Origin: Neorhizobium sp. SHOUNA12A
GTDB lineage: Bacteria > Pseudomonadota > Alphaproteobacteria > Rhizobiales > Rhizobiaceae
DNA length: 37,754 nucleotides
Assembly (NCBI RefSeq): GCF_023006505.1
Contig: NZ_JALBGV010000059.1
Location: forward strand, 1 to 37,754
Direction of reading: 5' to 3'
The translations under genes were made by a program, and so were the position numbers. How positions within the stretch are numbered: position 1 is the first letter of the stretch; every line of letters starts with the position of its first letter. The notes beneath the pieces are model-generated. The model was not told the origin of the DNA and ran no database searches. It saw only the letters and a program-made list of their open reading frames with translations. Positions 16,510 to 23,656 of the stretch are shown here, one piece after another.

Positions 16510-17024
16510 GTCAAATCCGTTTCTTGGCTTGCGTCCAGCGCCATGAAATGGGCCGGACCGTATATGGATGTCCTGGTGTCGACGTAGCGGAAGCCGGCCT
16601 TCTCGTAGGCGCGGATCGCCTGGGCGTTTTCCGGATCGGGATCGATGACGATCCTTCTTGCGCCGTCTTCGAAAAGCTCGTCCACGAGCTGGCGGATGAT
16701 CGCGCTTCCATGGCCGATGCCGACCAACTCCGGAGGGCCGATCGAGATATCGATGCCGAGCGTGCCTTTCGGCTGATCCTGATAGGGATGACCCTCTTCA
16801 AGATGCGGATCGTAATATTGGAGATAGGCAATCGGCCTGCCGTCCAGTTCCACGATCATCGGCCGGGTCTCGACGCTGGTCATCGAGTATTCGATGCTGG
16901 CCAGTTCCTCATCGACCGCACCCCACCATTTCGCGATATGCGGCTCGGCGAGCCAGGTCGCCAGCAGAGGAAAATCCTCTGCTGCGACATCACGAAACGC
17001 GTAGCGGGGGGCGCTGTCAGCCAT
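16506..17024 (-). CDS. GNAT family N-acetyltransferase (AAC(6')-like)
   Basis: 172 residues from the ATG at 17024, which overlaps the hslV stop by eight bases; an ATG at 17069 would overlap far more. GNAT features include the acetyl-CoA loop region around IGHGSAIIRQLVDELF and the C-terminal RRIVIDPDPENAQAIRAYEKAGF, the classic NxxAxxxYxxxGF signature. The WWG and YLQYYDPH segments place it near the aminoglycoside 6'-N-acetyltransferase/RimJ-like branch, but a resistance role cannot be concluded. It is wedged between hslV and hslU with overlaps at both ends. The acceptor substrate is unknown. Confidence 0.88.
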   Translation of the reverse strand: MADSAPRYAFRDVAAEDFPLLATWLAEPHIAKWWGAVDEELASIEYSMTSVETRPMIVELDGRPIAYLQYYDPHLEEGHPYQDQPKGTLGIDISIGPPELVGIGHGSAIIRQLVDELFEDGARRIVIDPDPENAQAIRAYEKAGFRYVDTRTSIYGPAHFMALDASQETDLT

Positions 17025-17544
17025 CGGCGTCCAGCGATTCGATGACCAGGTTGTGGTTGGTGTAGACACAGATATCGGCAGCGATATCGAGAGCTTTCCT
17101 AGCGATCTCTTCGGCCGACTTGTCCGAATCCATCATCGCGCGCGCCGCGGCATAAGCATAGTTGCCGCCCGACCCGATCGCGATCGTTCCGTGCTCCGGT
17201 TCCAGCACGTCACCGTTGCCGGTAACCGCCAGTGTCGTCGATTTGTCGGCGACCAGCATCATCGCTTCGAGATTGCGCAGGTACTTGTCCGTGCGCCAGT
17301 CCTTGGCAAGCTCGACGGCGGCACGCATCAGCTGGCCCGGATATTGTTCGAGCTTCTTCTCGAGCCGATCGAGCAGCGTGAAGGCATCAGCGGTCGCGCC
17401 GGCGAAACCGGCGATCACTTCGCCCTTGCCGATGCGCCGCACTTTGCGGGCATTGCCCTTCATCACGGTCTGGCCAAGGCTCACCTGGCCGTCGCCAGCC
17501 ATGATGACCTTGCCGCCTTTCCGAACAGTAATAATGGTTGTCAT
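17017..17544 (-). CDS. hslV: ATP-dependent protease peptidase subunit HslV (ClpQ)
   Basis: 175 residues from the ATG at 17544, which gives the canonical MTTI N-terminus; removal of Met exposes the catalytic Thr of this proteasome-beta-like peptidase. An upstream ATG (17574) would add ten residues. GKVIMAGDGQVSLGQT and the GFAGATADAFTLL segment are typical, and the body contains the IGSGGNYAYAAARAM region. It forms a double hexamer capped by HslU. It is the first gene of the hslV-GNAT-hslU unit and is divergent from hisB. Confidence 0.96.
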   Translation of the reverse strand: MTTIITVRKGGKVIMAGDGQVSLGQTVMKGNARKVRRIGKGEVIAGFAGATADAFTLLDRLEKKLEQYPGQLMRAAVELAKDWRTDKYLRNLEAMMLVADKSTTLAVTGNGDVLEPEHGTIAIGSGGNYAYAAARAMMDSDKSAEEIARKALDIAADICVYTNHNLVIESLDADG

Positions 17545-17608
17545 AAGGCACCTGTTGGCCCGTCCTGCGGGCATTGGTTTTCAGAGCATTTCCGCCCCGT
17601 TGGGCATT

Positions 17609-17636
17609 TATGTAAGTCGGTCCAGGGCGAATGCAA
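17609..17636 (-). promoter_or_regulatory. Candidate promoter for hslV-GNAT-hslU
   Basis: Read on the minus strand, TTGCAT (17631-17636) and TACATA (17609-17614) are separated by 16 bases, a vegetative-type arrangement about 65 bases before the hslV ATG. A heat-shock RpoH promoter is also expected here but I could not place one with confidence. Confidence 0.3.
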
Positions 17637-17735
17637 TCTCATGACGCAATGCCGCCGCCACGGCCCTGCTTTTGCTGGATATTTGGCGTCGTGCCTGATA
17701 AGGGAGCGCAGATCGATCGCATGGAGCAGACCCAG

Positions 17736-18344
17736 ATGGGTGAGACGACAACCGCACGCGTGGGCAACATCGTCCGCAAGACCAACGAAACCTCCGTTTC
17801 CGTTTCCGTCAATCTCGACGGCACCGCCGCGGCCAGGATTTCCACGGGCGTCGGCTTCTTCGACCATATGCTGGACCAACTTTCGCGACATTCGCTGATC
17901 GACATGGACATCGAGGTCACCGGCGATCTGCATATCGACGACCACCACACGGTGGAAGACACCGGTATCGCGATCGGCCAGGCAATCTCCAAGGCGCTCG
18001 GCGACCGTCGCGGTATCAACCGCTACGCCTCGCTCGACCTTGCCATGGACGAGACCATGACCAAGGCGGCCATCGACGTTTCCGGCCGGCCGTTCCTGGT
18101 CTGGAACGTCGCGTTCAGCGCCCCGAAGATCGGCACGTTCGATACGGAGTTGGTGCGGGAATTTTTTCAGGCGCTTGCCCAGAATGCCGGCATCACGCTG
18201 CATGTGCTGAACCATTACGGCGCCAACAATCATCATATCGCCGAGACCTGCTTCAAAGCCGTGGCGCGGGCACTTCGCGCCGCCATTGAAATCGACCCGC
18301 GGCAGGCCAATCGCGTTCCTTCGACCAAGGGAATGCTGGTCTGA
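17736..18344 (+). CDS. hisB: Imidazoleglycerol-phosphate dehydratase
   Basis: 202 residues, matching single-domain HisB of alphaproteobacteria (no phosphatase domain). It catalyses the sixth step of histidine synthesis, dehydration of imidazoleglycerol phosphate. The metal-binding signature DHHTVED and the second NHHIAETCFKA signature are intact. The frame is open back to 17631 with ATGs at 17649, 17721 and 17736; 17736 is chosen because GGAG lies nine bases upstream and the length fits. It heads a plus-strand run hisB-DUF2628-hisH-hisA-hisF-hisE-coaA. Confidence 0.96.
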   Translation: MGETTTARVGNIVRKTNETSVSVSVNLDGTAAARISTGVGFFDHMLDQLSRHSLIDMDIEVTGDLHIDDHHTVEDTGIAIGQAISKALGDRRGINRYASLDLAMDETMTKAAIDVSGRPFLVWNVAFSAPKIGTFDTELVREFFQALAQNAGITLHVLNHYGANNHHIAETCFKAVARALRAAIEIDPRQANRVPSTKGMLV

Positions 18345-18350
18345 CTGCTT

Positions 18351-18357
18351 GAGGAGA
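18351..18357 (+). promoter_or_regulatory. Strong Shine-Dalgarno fixing a TTG start
   Basis: GAGGAGA ends about seven bases before the TTG at 18364. This decides the start of the DUF2628 gene, since the frame is open further upstream inside hisB without such a site. Confidence 0.7.
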
Positions 18358-18363
18358 CGATCC

Positions 18364-18855
18364 TTGAGAAGCTATCTCGTTCTGACACCGCCCAATGACC
18401 CGCGAAGCGGACCCGAGAGGGATCTCCAGTCGATCCTCGTTCTGCCGGACGGGTTTTCCTGGCTCGCGTTGTTGTTCCCGTGGATATGGCTACTGTTCAA
18501 CCGGCTATGGATTGCCGGGATCGTGGTTCTGCTGATCCAGATCGGCAGCGGCATCCTGATGCAGGTTCCTGGCTTCTGGACCGCCGGCCTGCTGCTTGGT
18601 TTCGCCACCAGCCTGCTCACGGCACTCGAGGGCCGACATTATCGTGCCGAAGCGCTGATCCGTCGCGGCTGGACGCTGGAAACGGTGATCTCCGCCCACG
18701 ATCTGCGTACGGCCGAGGAGATCTATTTCTCCGGCCTGCCGCAACCGGAACAACAACCAATGCCGGTTTCGGCCGAGTGGGCAAAGCAGGCAAAGCCGCC
18801 CGCCGCCGGATGGCAGGCCCCACACATGGGCCTTTTCGAACATGGAGGACGCTGA
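18364..18855 (+). CDS. DUF2628 domain-containing membrane protein
   Basis: 164 residues from a TTG. The start has a strong Shine-Dalgarno, and the N-terminus LRSYLVLTPP matches the usual beginning of rhizobial DUF2628 proteins. Three hydrophobic stretches (about residues 31-50, 52-68 and 75-88) suggest an inner-membrane protein; the middle contains EGRHYRAEALIRRGW and the tail is polar and Pro-rich. It follows hisB by 19 bases and overlaps hisH by one base (TGATG), so it is expressed with the histidine genes. Its function is unknown and no catalytic motif is visible. Confidence 0.82.
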   Translation: MRSYLVLTPPNDPRSGPERDLQSILVLPDGFSWLALLFPWIWLLFNRLWIAGIVVLLIQIGSGILMQVPGFWTAGLLLGFATSLLTALEGRHYRAEALIRRGWTLETVISAHDLRTAEEIYFSGLPQPEQQPMPVSAEWAKQAKPPAAGWQAPHMGLFEHGGR

Positions 18856-19505
18856 TGCGCGTCGCAATCATCGACTACGGGTCCGGCAACCTCCGTTCCG
18901 CGACCAAGGCTTTTGAGCGGGCCGCCCGGGAAGCCGGCATCAACGCCGTGATCGACCTGACCGACAAGGCCGAAGCGGTGGCCACCGCCGATCGTATCGT
19001 GCTGCCAGGCGTCGGCGCCTACGCGGATTGCAGCGCCGGCCTCGCCGCCGTGCCGGGCATGCGGGAAGCCATCCTCGACGTCGTCGAGCACAAGGGCCGC
19101 CCTTTCCTCGGCATCTGCGTCGGCATGCAGCTGATGTCGTCGCGGGGGCTTGAAAAGACGATCACCGACGGATTCGGCTGGATCGAAGGCGATGTCGTCG
19201 AGATGACGCCTTCCGATCCCAGCCTTAAGATCCCGCAGATCGGCTGGAACACGCTCGATATCCATCACCCCCACCCGCTGTTTGACGGCATCCCGACCGG
19301 GTCGGACGGCCTGCACGCCTATTTCGTGCATTCCTACCATCTGGCGGCCAAGCACCGCAGCGACGTGATCGCGACCACCGAGTACGGCGGTTCGATGACC
19401 GCGTTCGTCGGCCGCGACAATGTGGCGGGTTCTCAGTTTCACCCTGAGAAAAGCCAGACACTAGGGCTTGCCCTCATCTCCAATTTCCTGCGCTGGAAGC
19501 CCTAA
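18855..19505 (+). CDS. hisH: Imidazole glycerol phosphate synthase, glutamine amidotransferase subunit
   Basis: 216 residues. The class I glutaminase triad is visible: nucleophile Cys88 in GICVGMQ, His196 and Glu198 in QFHPEKS. The oxyanion strand region PGVGAY is at 51-56. It releases ammonia from glutamine and passes it to HisF, encoded two genes downstream. The ATG overlaps the DUF2628 stop by one base, which fixes the start. Confidence 0.97.
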   Translation: MRVAIIDYGSGNLRSATKAFERAAREAGINAVIDLTDKAEAVATADRIVLPGVGAYADCSAGLAAVPGMREAILDVVEHKGRPFLGICVGMQLMSSRGLEKTITDGFGWIEGDVVEMTPSDPSLKIPQIGWNTLDIHHPHPLFDGIPTGSDGLHAYFVHSYHLAAKHRSDVIATTEYGGSMTAFVGRDNVAGSQFHPEKSQTLGLALISNFLRWKP

Positions 19506-19534
19506 GCTCGCGCGAACTCTCAAGGACCGAAGAC

Positions 19535-20278
19535 ATGATCCTCTTTCCTGCAATCGACCTGAAGGACGGCCAGTGCGTGCGCCTCAAGCTCGGCGATATG
19601 GACCAGGCCACCGTCTACAATCCCGATCCCGCAGCCCAGGCCAAGGCTTTCGAGGACCAGGGGTTCGAATGGCTGCATGTGGTTGACCTGAACGGCGCCT
19701 TCGCGGGGACAAGCGTCAACGGCGCCGCCGTCGACGCGATCCTGAAAGCCACGAAGAACCCCGTGCAGCTCGGCGGCGGCATTCGCACACTCGATCATAT
19801 CGAAAACTGGCTGGCACGCGGGCTAACCCGCGTCATCCTCGGCACCGTCGCGGTGCGCGATCCGGCGCTGGTCATCGAGGCCTGCAGGCAGTTTCCGGGC
19901 AAGGTCGCCGTCGGCATCGACGCCAAGGGCGGCAAGGTCGCGGTCGAGGGCTGGGCGGAAGCGTCCGAACTCGGCGTCATCGAGCTGGCAAAGAAATTCG
20001 AAGGCGCCGGCGTTTCGGCGATCATCTATACCGACATCGACCGCGACGGCATTCTGGCCGGCATCAATTGGGCGTCGACGCTGGAACTCGCCGATGCCAT
20101 CTCCATTCCGGTGATCGCATCGGGCGGGCTTGCCTCGCTCGACGATATCAGCCGCATGCTGGAGCCGGATGCGGCCCGGCTCGAAGGCGCGATTTCCGGC
20201 CGTGCGCTTTATGACGGCCGTATCGATCCCAAACAGGCCCTGGCCCTGATCCGCTCCAGACAAGGACGTGCCGCATGA
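19535..20278 (+). CDS. hisA: Phosphoribosylformimino-5-aminoimidazole carboxamide ribotide isomerase
   Basis: 247 residues, a (beta/alpha)8 barrel. The N-terminal PAIDLKDGQCVRL contains the catalytic Asp8, and the second-half Asp lies in IYTDIDRDGIL. The phosphate-binding glycines are in LGGGIR and ASGGLASLDD. It catalyses the Amadori rearrangement of ProFAR to PRFAR. The stop overlaps hisF by four bases (ATGA), and AAGGA lies upstream of the ATG. Confidence 0.97.
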   Translation: MILFPAIDLKDGQCVRLKLGDMDQATVYNPDPAAQAKAFEDQGFEWLHVVDLNGAFAGTSVNGAAVDAILKATKNPVQLGGGIRTLDHIENWLARGLTRVILGTVAVRDPALVIEACRQFPGKVAVGIDAKGGKVAVEGWAEASELGVIELAKKFEGAGVSAIIYTDIDRDGILAGINWASTLELADAISIPVIASGGLASLDDISRMLEPDAARLEGAISGRALYDGRIDPKQALALIRSRQGRAA

Positions 20279-21063
20279 CCCTCAAAGCCCGCGTCATCCC
20301 CTGCCTGGACGTCAAGGACGGCCGCGTCGTGAAAGGCGTCAACTTCGTCGACCTGATCGATGCCGGCGATCCCGTCGAGGCTGCGAAAGCCTACGACGCT
20401 GCCGGTGCCGACGAGCTCTGCTTCCTCGACATCACCGCCTCCTCCGACAATCGCGAGACGATCTTCGACGTCGTCGCCCGTACCGCCGACCATTGCTTCA
20501 TGCCGCTCACCGTCGGCGGCGGCGTGCGTGCCGTCGGCGATATCCGCAAGCTGCTGCTGGCCGGCGCCGACAAGGTCGCGATCAACTCGGCGGCGGTCAA
20601 CAATCCGGACTTCGTGGCTGAGGCCGCCGACAAGTTCGGCAACCAGTGCATCGTCGTGTCGATCGACGCCAAGCGGCGGCGTTCCCAAGCCGTCGGTGGC
20701 GACAATTTGAGCGCCTGGGAGATCTATACGCATGGTGGCCGCAACGCGACCGGCATCGATGCCGTCGAGTTCGCCGTCAAGATGGTCGAGCGCGGCGCCG
20801 GCGAGCTGCTCGTCACCTCCATGGACCGGGACGGCACCAAGAGCGGCTACGACCTGGAGCTGACGCGGATGATCGCCGACAGCGTCAGGGCACCGGTCAT
20901 CGCGTCGGGCGGGGTCGGAAACCTGGACGACATGGTCGCCGGCATCAAGCAGGGCCACGCGACGGCGGTCCTGGCCGCATCGATTTTCCACTTCGGGACC
21001 TATACGGTCGGTCAGGCAAAACACTATATGGCAGAGCACGGCATTGCCATGCGGCTCGACTGA
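20275..21063 (+). CDS. hisF: Imidazole glycerol phosphate synthase, cyclase subunit
   Basis: 262 residues. HisF is a (beta/alpha)8 barrel that uses ammonia from HisH to convert PRFAR to imidazoleglycerol phosphate and AICAR. The catalytic Asp11 lies in CLDVKDGRVVKGVNF and the second Asp in MDRDGTKSGYD; phosphate loops VGGGVR and ASGGVGN are present. The start overlaps hisA by four bases, so translation is probably coupled. Confidence 0.97.
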   Translation: MTLKARVIPCLDVKDGRVVKGVNFVDLIDAGDPVEAAKAYDAAGADELCFLDITASSDNRETIFDVVARTADHCFMPLTVGGGVRAVGDIRKLLLAGADKVAINSAAVNNPDFVAEAADKFGNQCIVVSIDAKRRRSQAVGGDNLSAWEIYTHGGRNATGIDAVEFAVKMVERGAGELLVTSMDRDGTKSGYDLELTRMIADSVRAPVIASGGVGNLDDMVAGIKQGHATAVLAASIFHFGTYTVGQAKHYMAEHGIAMRLD

Positions 21064-21081
21064 GCGGTCGGAGAGAACGTT

Positions 21082-21405
21082 ATGAGTGAATTTTCCCTGA
21101 TCGACCTCGAGCGGATCGTCGCCGAGCGGGCGAAGGCCTCGCCGGAGGAATCCTGGACGGCAAAACTTTTCGCCGCCGGCCAGGAGAAGGCCGCCAAGAA
21201 GCTTGGCGAGGAAGCGGTCGAAACGGTGATCGCCGCGATCAAGCAGGACCGGAACAATCTCACCGCAGAGAGCGCCGATCTTCTTTATCATCTTTTGGTC
21301 GTCTTGAATATTGCGGCGGTACCGTTGCAGGATGTGCTCGACGAACTCCAGCGAAGGACCGGCCAGTCCGGCCTTCAAGAAAAGGCAAGCCGGCCGACAT
21401 CATGA
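21082..21405 (+). CDS. hisE: Phosphoribosyl-ATP pyrophosphatase
   Basis: 107 residues, a stand-alone HisE not fused to HisI. It hydrolyses phosphoribosyl-ATP to phosphoribosyl-AMP, the second step of histidine synthesis. The all-alpha MazG-like core is recognisable in KKLGEEAVETVIAAI and AESADLLYHLLV, which carry the metal-binding acidic residues. GGAGAGAA precedes the ATG, and the stop overlaps coaA by four bases. Confidence 0.95.
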   Translation: MSEFSLIDLERIVAERAKASPEESWTAKLFAAGQEKAAKKLGEEAVETVIAAIKQDRNNLTAESADLLYHLLVVLNIAAVPLQDVLDELQRRTGQSGLQEKASRPTS

Positions 21406-22397
21406 ACATCGTTTCCCAGCCCGCCGAGACGCCTGAGCTCGAAACCGGCTCGAATGCGGAATATTATTCGCCCTATCACCGCTTCAGTGCGGAGGAATGG
21501 GCGAAGTTCCGCGCAGACACGCCTCTGACGCTCACGGCCGACGAGGTGCAGAGGCTGCGTTCGCTGGACGACCCGATCGATCTCGATGAAGTCCGGCGCA
21601 TCTATCTCTCGCTGTCGCGCCTGCTGTCGACGCATGTGGAGGCGACGCAACGCCTCTTCCAGCAGCGAAACCGTTTCCTGAGCCTTTCCGACATCACCAA
21701 GACGCCCTTCATCATCGGCATTGCCGGGTCGGTCGCGGTCGGCAAATCGACCACCGCACGTATCCTGAAAGAACTGCTCGCCCGCTGGCCGTCGAGCCCG
21801 AAAGTGGATCTCATCACCACCGACGGCTTCCTTTATCCGAACGCCGTGCTGAGCCGGGAAAACCTGATGGAGCGCAAGGGGTTTCCGGAAAGCTACGATA
21901 TCGGCTCCATCCTGCGGTTCCTGTCGGCGATCAAGGCCGGTGAACCGAACGTCAAGGCGCCGCGTTACTCGCATCTCACCTACGACGTTCTGCCGGACGA
22001 GTACTCGCTGGTCGACCGGCCGGACATCCTGATCTTCGAAGGCATCAACGTCCTCCAGTCGCGGGCGCTGCCAGCCGACGGCAAGATCGTGCCGATCGTT
22101 TCGGACTTCTTCGACTTCTCGATCTATATCGATGCCGACGAAGAGCAGATCCACAACTGGTACGTCCAGCGCTTCATGAAGCTGCGCCAGACCGCCTTCC
22201 GCGATCCGACCTCGTTCTTCAAGAAATACGCGGCGATCGATGCGGATGCGGCCCGCGCCGTTGCCGAAGGATTGTGGGAAAACATCAACCTCAAGAACCT
22301 GCGGCAGAACATTCTGCCGACCAGGCCACGGGCGGATCTCATCCTGCGCAAGGGCCGCAATCATCTGGTGGAAACGGTCGAGCTGCGGAAACTGTAG
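21402..22397 (+). CDS. coaA: Pantothenate kinase, type I
   Basis: 331 residues. CoaA phosphorylates pantothenate, the first and rate-limiting step of coenzyme A synthesis. Walker A GSVAVGKST is at 109-117; other type I features are TTDGFLYPN, the RKGFPESYD segment and the YSHLTYD region. The ATG overlaps the hisE stop by four bases, so CoA synthesis is translationally linked to the his genes, an arrangement I recall from other rhizobia. A perfect 14-base palindrome begins at the last base of the stop codon. Confidence 0.97.
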   Translation: MNIVSQPAETPELETGSNAEYYSPYHRFSAEEWAKFRADTPLTLTADEVQRLRSLDDPIDLDEVRRIYLSLSRLLSTHVEATQRLFQQRNRFLSLSDITKTPFIIGIAGSVAVGKSTTARILKELLARWPSSPKVDLITTDGFLYPNAVLSRENLMERKGFPESYDIGSILRFLSAIKAGEPNVKAPRYSHLTYDVLPDEYSLVDRPDILIFEGINVLQSRALPADGKIVPIVSDFFDFSIYIDADEEQIHNWYVQRFMKLRQTAFRDPTSFFKKYAAIDADAARAVAEGLWENINLKNLRQNILPTRPRADLILRKGRNHLVETVELRKL

Positions 22398-22410
22398 GCG
22401 ATCGATCGCC
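22397..22410. repeat. 14-base perfect palindrome between coaA and alkB
   Basis: GGCGATCGATCGCC is perfectly self-complementary and lies between the convergent stops of coaA (22397) and alkB (22429). It could fold as a five-base hairpin and act as a weak bidirectional terminator, but there is no clear T-run. Confidence 0.4.
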
Positions 22411-22428
22411 GGCTATTGAATTAAATCG

Positions 22429-23040
22429 TCAACTATTCACACGGCGGAGCGTCAGGTTGATGCGCCCGCCGTTCTTCAACAGCGTCGACGTGCCGGGATA
22501 AATGCGATCGACGCCGTGGAAGGCGAGACGCCCCTCTCCGCCCAGCACGACGACATCTCCACTCGCCAGCCGGAAAGAGCCGGTCGGGTCCTTGCGGCTA
22601 AGGCCACCGACCCGAAACAGGCAGCTATTGCCCAACGAAACGGAGAGAACGGGGGCGGCCAGATCGTTCTCGTCACGATCCTGATGCAGGCCCATCTTGG
22701 CGTCGTCGGAATAGAAGTTGATGAGGCAGGCTTCCGGCGGCTTCGGATAGTCGCCCACCCTTTCCCAGAGATCGAGCAATTCCTGCGGCATCGCTGGCCA
22801 CGGCTTTTTCGTCACCGGGTGGAAGGACTGGTAGCGATATCCTTGGTCCTTGTCCGTTACCCAACCGAGCGAGCCGCAATTGGTCATGCGCACCGACATG
22901 GGTTTGCCGGTGCCGGGCATTTCCGGCGTATAGAGCGGCGCCTCGGCTACGACGTCTCGTATCAGTTCGACCAGATGCTCCTGCGCTAATCGATCGAGAT
23001 AGCCGGGAAGGTGCCTGATGCCATTTGCAAGCGTCGCCAA
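22429..23040 (-). CDS. alkB: Alpha-ketoglutarate-dependent dioxygenase AlkB
   Basis: 203 residues. AlkB repairs 1-methyladenine and 3-methylcytosine in DNA and RNA by oxidative demethylation with Fe(II), oxygen and 2-oxoglutarate. The iron ligands are His119 and Asp121 (HQD) and His175 (AFHGVDRI); Arg193 and Arg199 in RINLTLRR fit the 2-oxoglutarate-binding and substrate arginines. The NFYSDDAKMGLHQDRDE block is diagnostic. It lies 16 bases after arfB on the same strand, probably in one transcript. Confidence 0.95.
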   Translation of the reverse strand: MATLANGIRHLPGYLDRLAQEHLVELIRDVVAEAPLYTPEMPGTGKPMSVRMTNCGSLGWVTDKDQGYRYQSFHPVTKKPWPAMPQELLDLWERVGDYPKPPEACLINFYSDDAKMGLHQDRDENDLAAPVLSVSLGNSCLFRVGGLSRKDPTGSFRLASGDVVVLGGEGRLAFHGVDRIYPGTSTLLKNGGRINLTLRRVNS

Positions 23041-23056
23041 AGATCAATCTCCGCCG

Positions 23057-23491
23057 TTAGTCGCCGCTTGGCCGGCCACGCATCTTCTTGACGTCCGAAC
23101 GACCGGATTTTTCCTTCAGCCGACGCTCCACCGAACCCTTGGTCGGCTTGGTTTTCTTGCGTGGCGGCGGCGGTGGTTCGGCAGCCTTGAGGATCAGTTC
23201 CTTCAGCCGCTCGCGCGCGTCTTCGCGGTTGCGCTCCTGGCTGCGGAACCGGTTCGCTTCTATCATCAGCACGCCATCCTTCGACACCCGTTTTCCGGCG
23301 AGCTTGATGGCGTTTTCCTTCACCCGCTCCGGCAGGGACGGCGTGTTGACGATGTCGTAGAAAAGCTGGACGGCCGTCGAGACCTTGTTGACGTTCTGGC
23401 CGCCCGGCCCGCCCGCCAACACGAATTGTTCCGTCAGTTCCCATCCGGCGATGGTGATGCGGTTGTTGATGACAAGGGGATTGCTGGCCAT
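23057..23491 (-). CDS. arfB: Alternative ribosome-rescue factor ArfB (YaeJ-type peptidyl-tRNA hydrolase)
   Basis: 144 residues from the ATG at 23491; the open frame extends to 23593 but the extra 34 residues do not look like the family. The catalytic GGQ motif is at 30-32 within AGGPGGQNVNK, and a basic C-terminal tail (KKTKPTKGSVERRLKEK and following) matches the part of ArfB that enters the empty mRNA channel of stalled ribosomes. It frees nascent chains on ribosomes lacking a stop codon, backing up trans-translation. alkB follows 16 bases downstream. Confidence 0.92.
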   Translation of the reverse strand: MASNPLVINNRITIAGWELTEQFVLAGGPGGQNVNKVSTAVQLFYDIVNTPSLPERVKENAIKLAGKRVSKDGVLMIEANRFRSQERNREDARERLKELILKAAEPPPPPRKKTKPTKGSVERRLKEKSGRSDVKKMRGRPSGD

Positions 23492-23591
23492 GGGTCTCTG
23501 GTCTTTGTTCTTGGGCGCATGCCGTTGTCCGGAACCGGCACCCACGTTCGGGCGACATGCGGCAGGCCCGCATCTTTCCCACAAAGCCGGC

Positions 23592-23637
23592 AAAAAGAAA
23601 ACCGCCGGCCCAGGGTGTTATCCCGGGCCGGCGGTTT
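23592..23637 (-). terminator. Rho-independent terminator of pckA
   Basis: AAACCGCCGGCCC (23599-23611) pairs exactly with GGGCCGGCGGTTT (23625-23637), with an inner GGG/CCC extension around a small loop. Read on the minus strand it is followed by TTTTCTTTTTG, a good U-tract, 20 bases past the pckA stop. Confidence 0.9.
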
Positions 23638-23656
23638 CACGTGAATCCTTCAAAGA

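Noticed and set aside
17545..17735. Histidine attenuator leader before hisB
   Set aside because: The in-frame extension upstream of hisB has no run of His codons and no terminator/antiterminator pair was visible.
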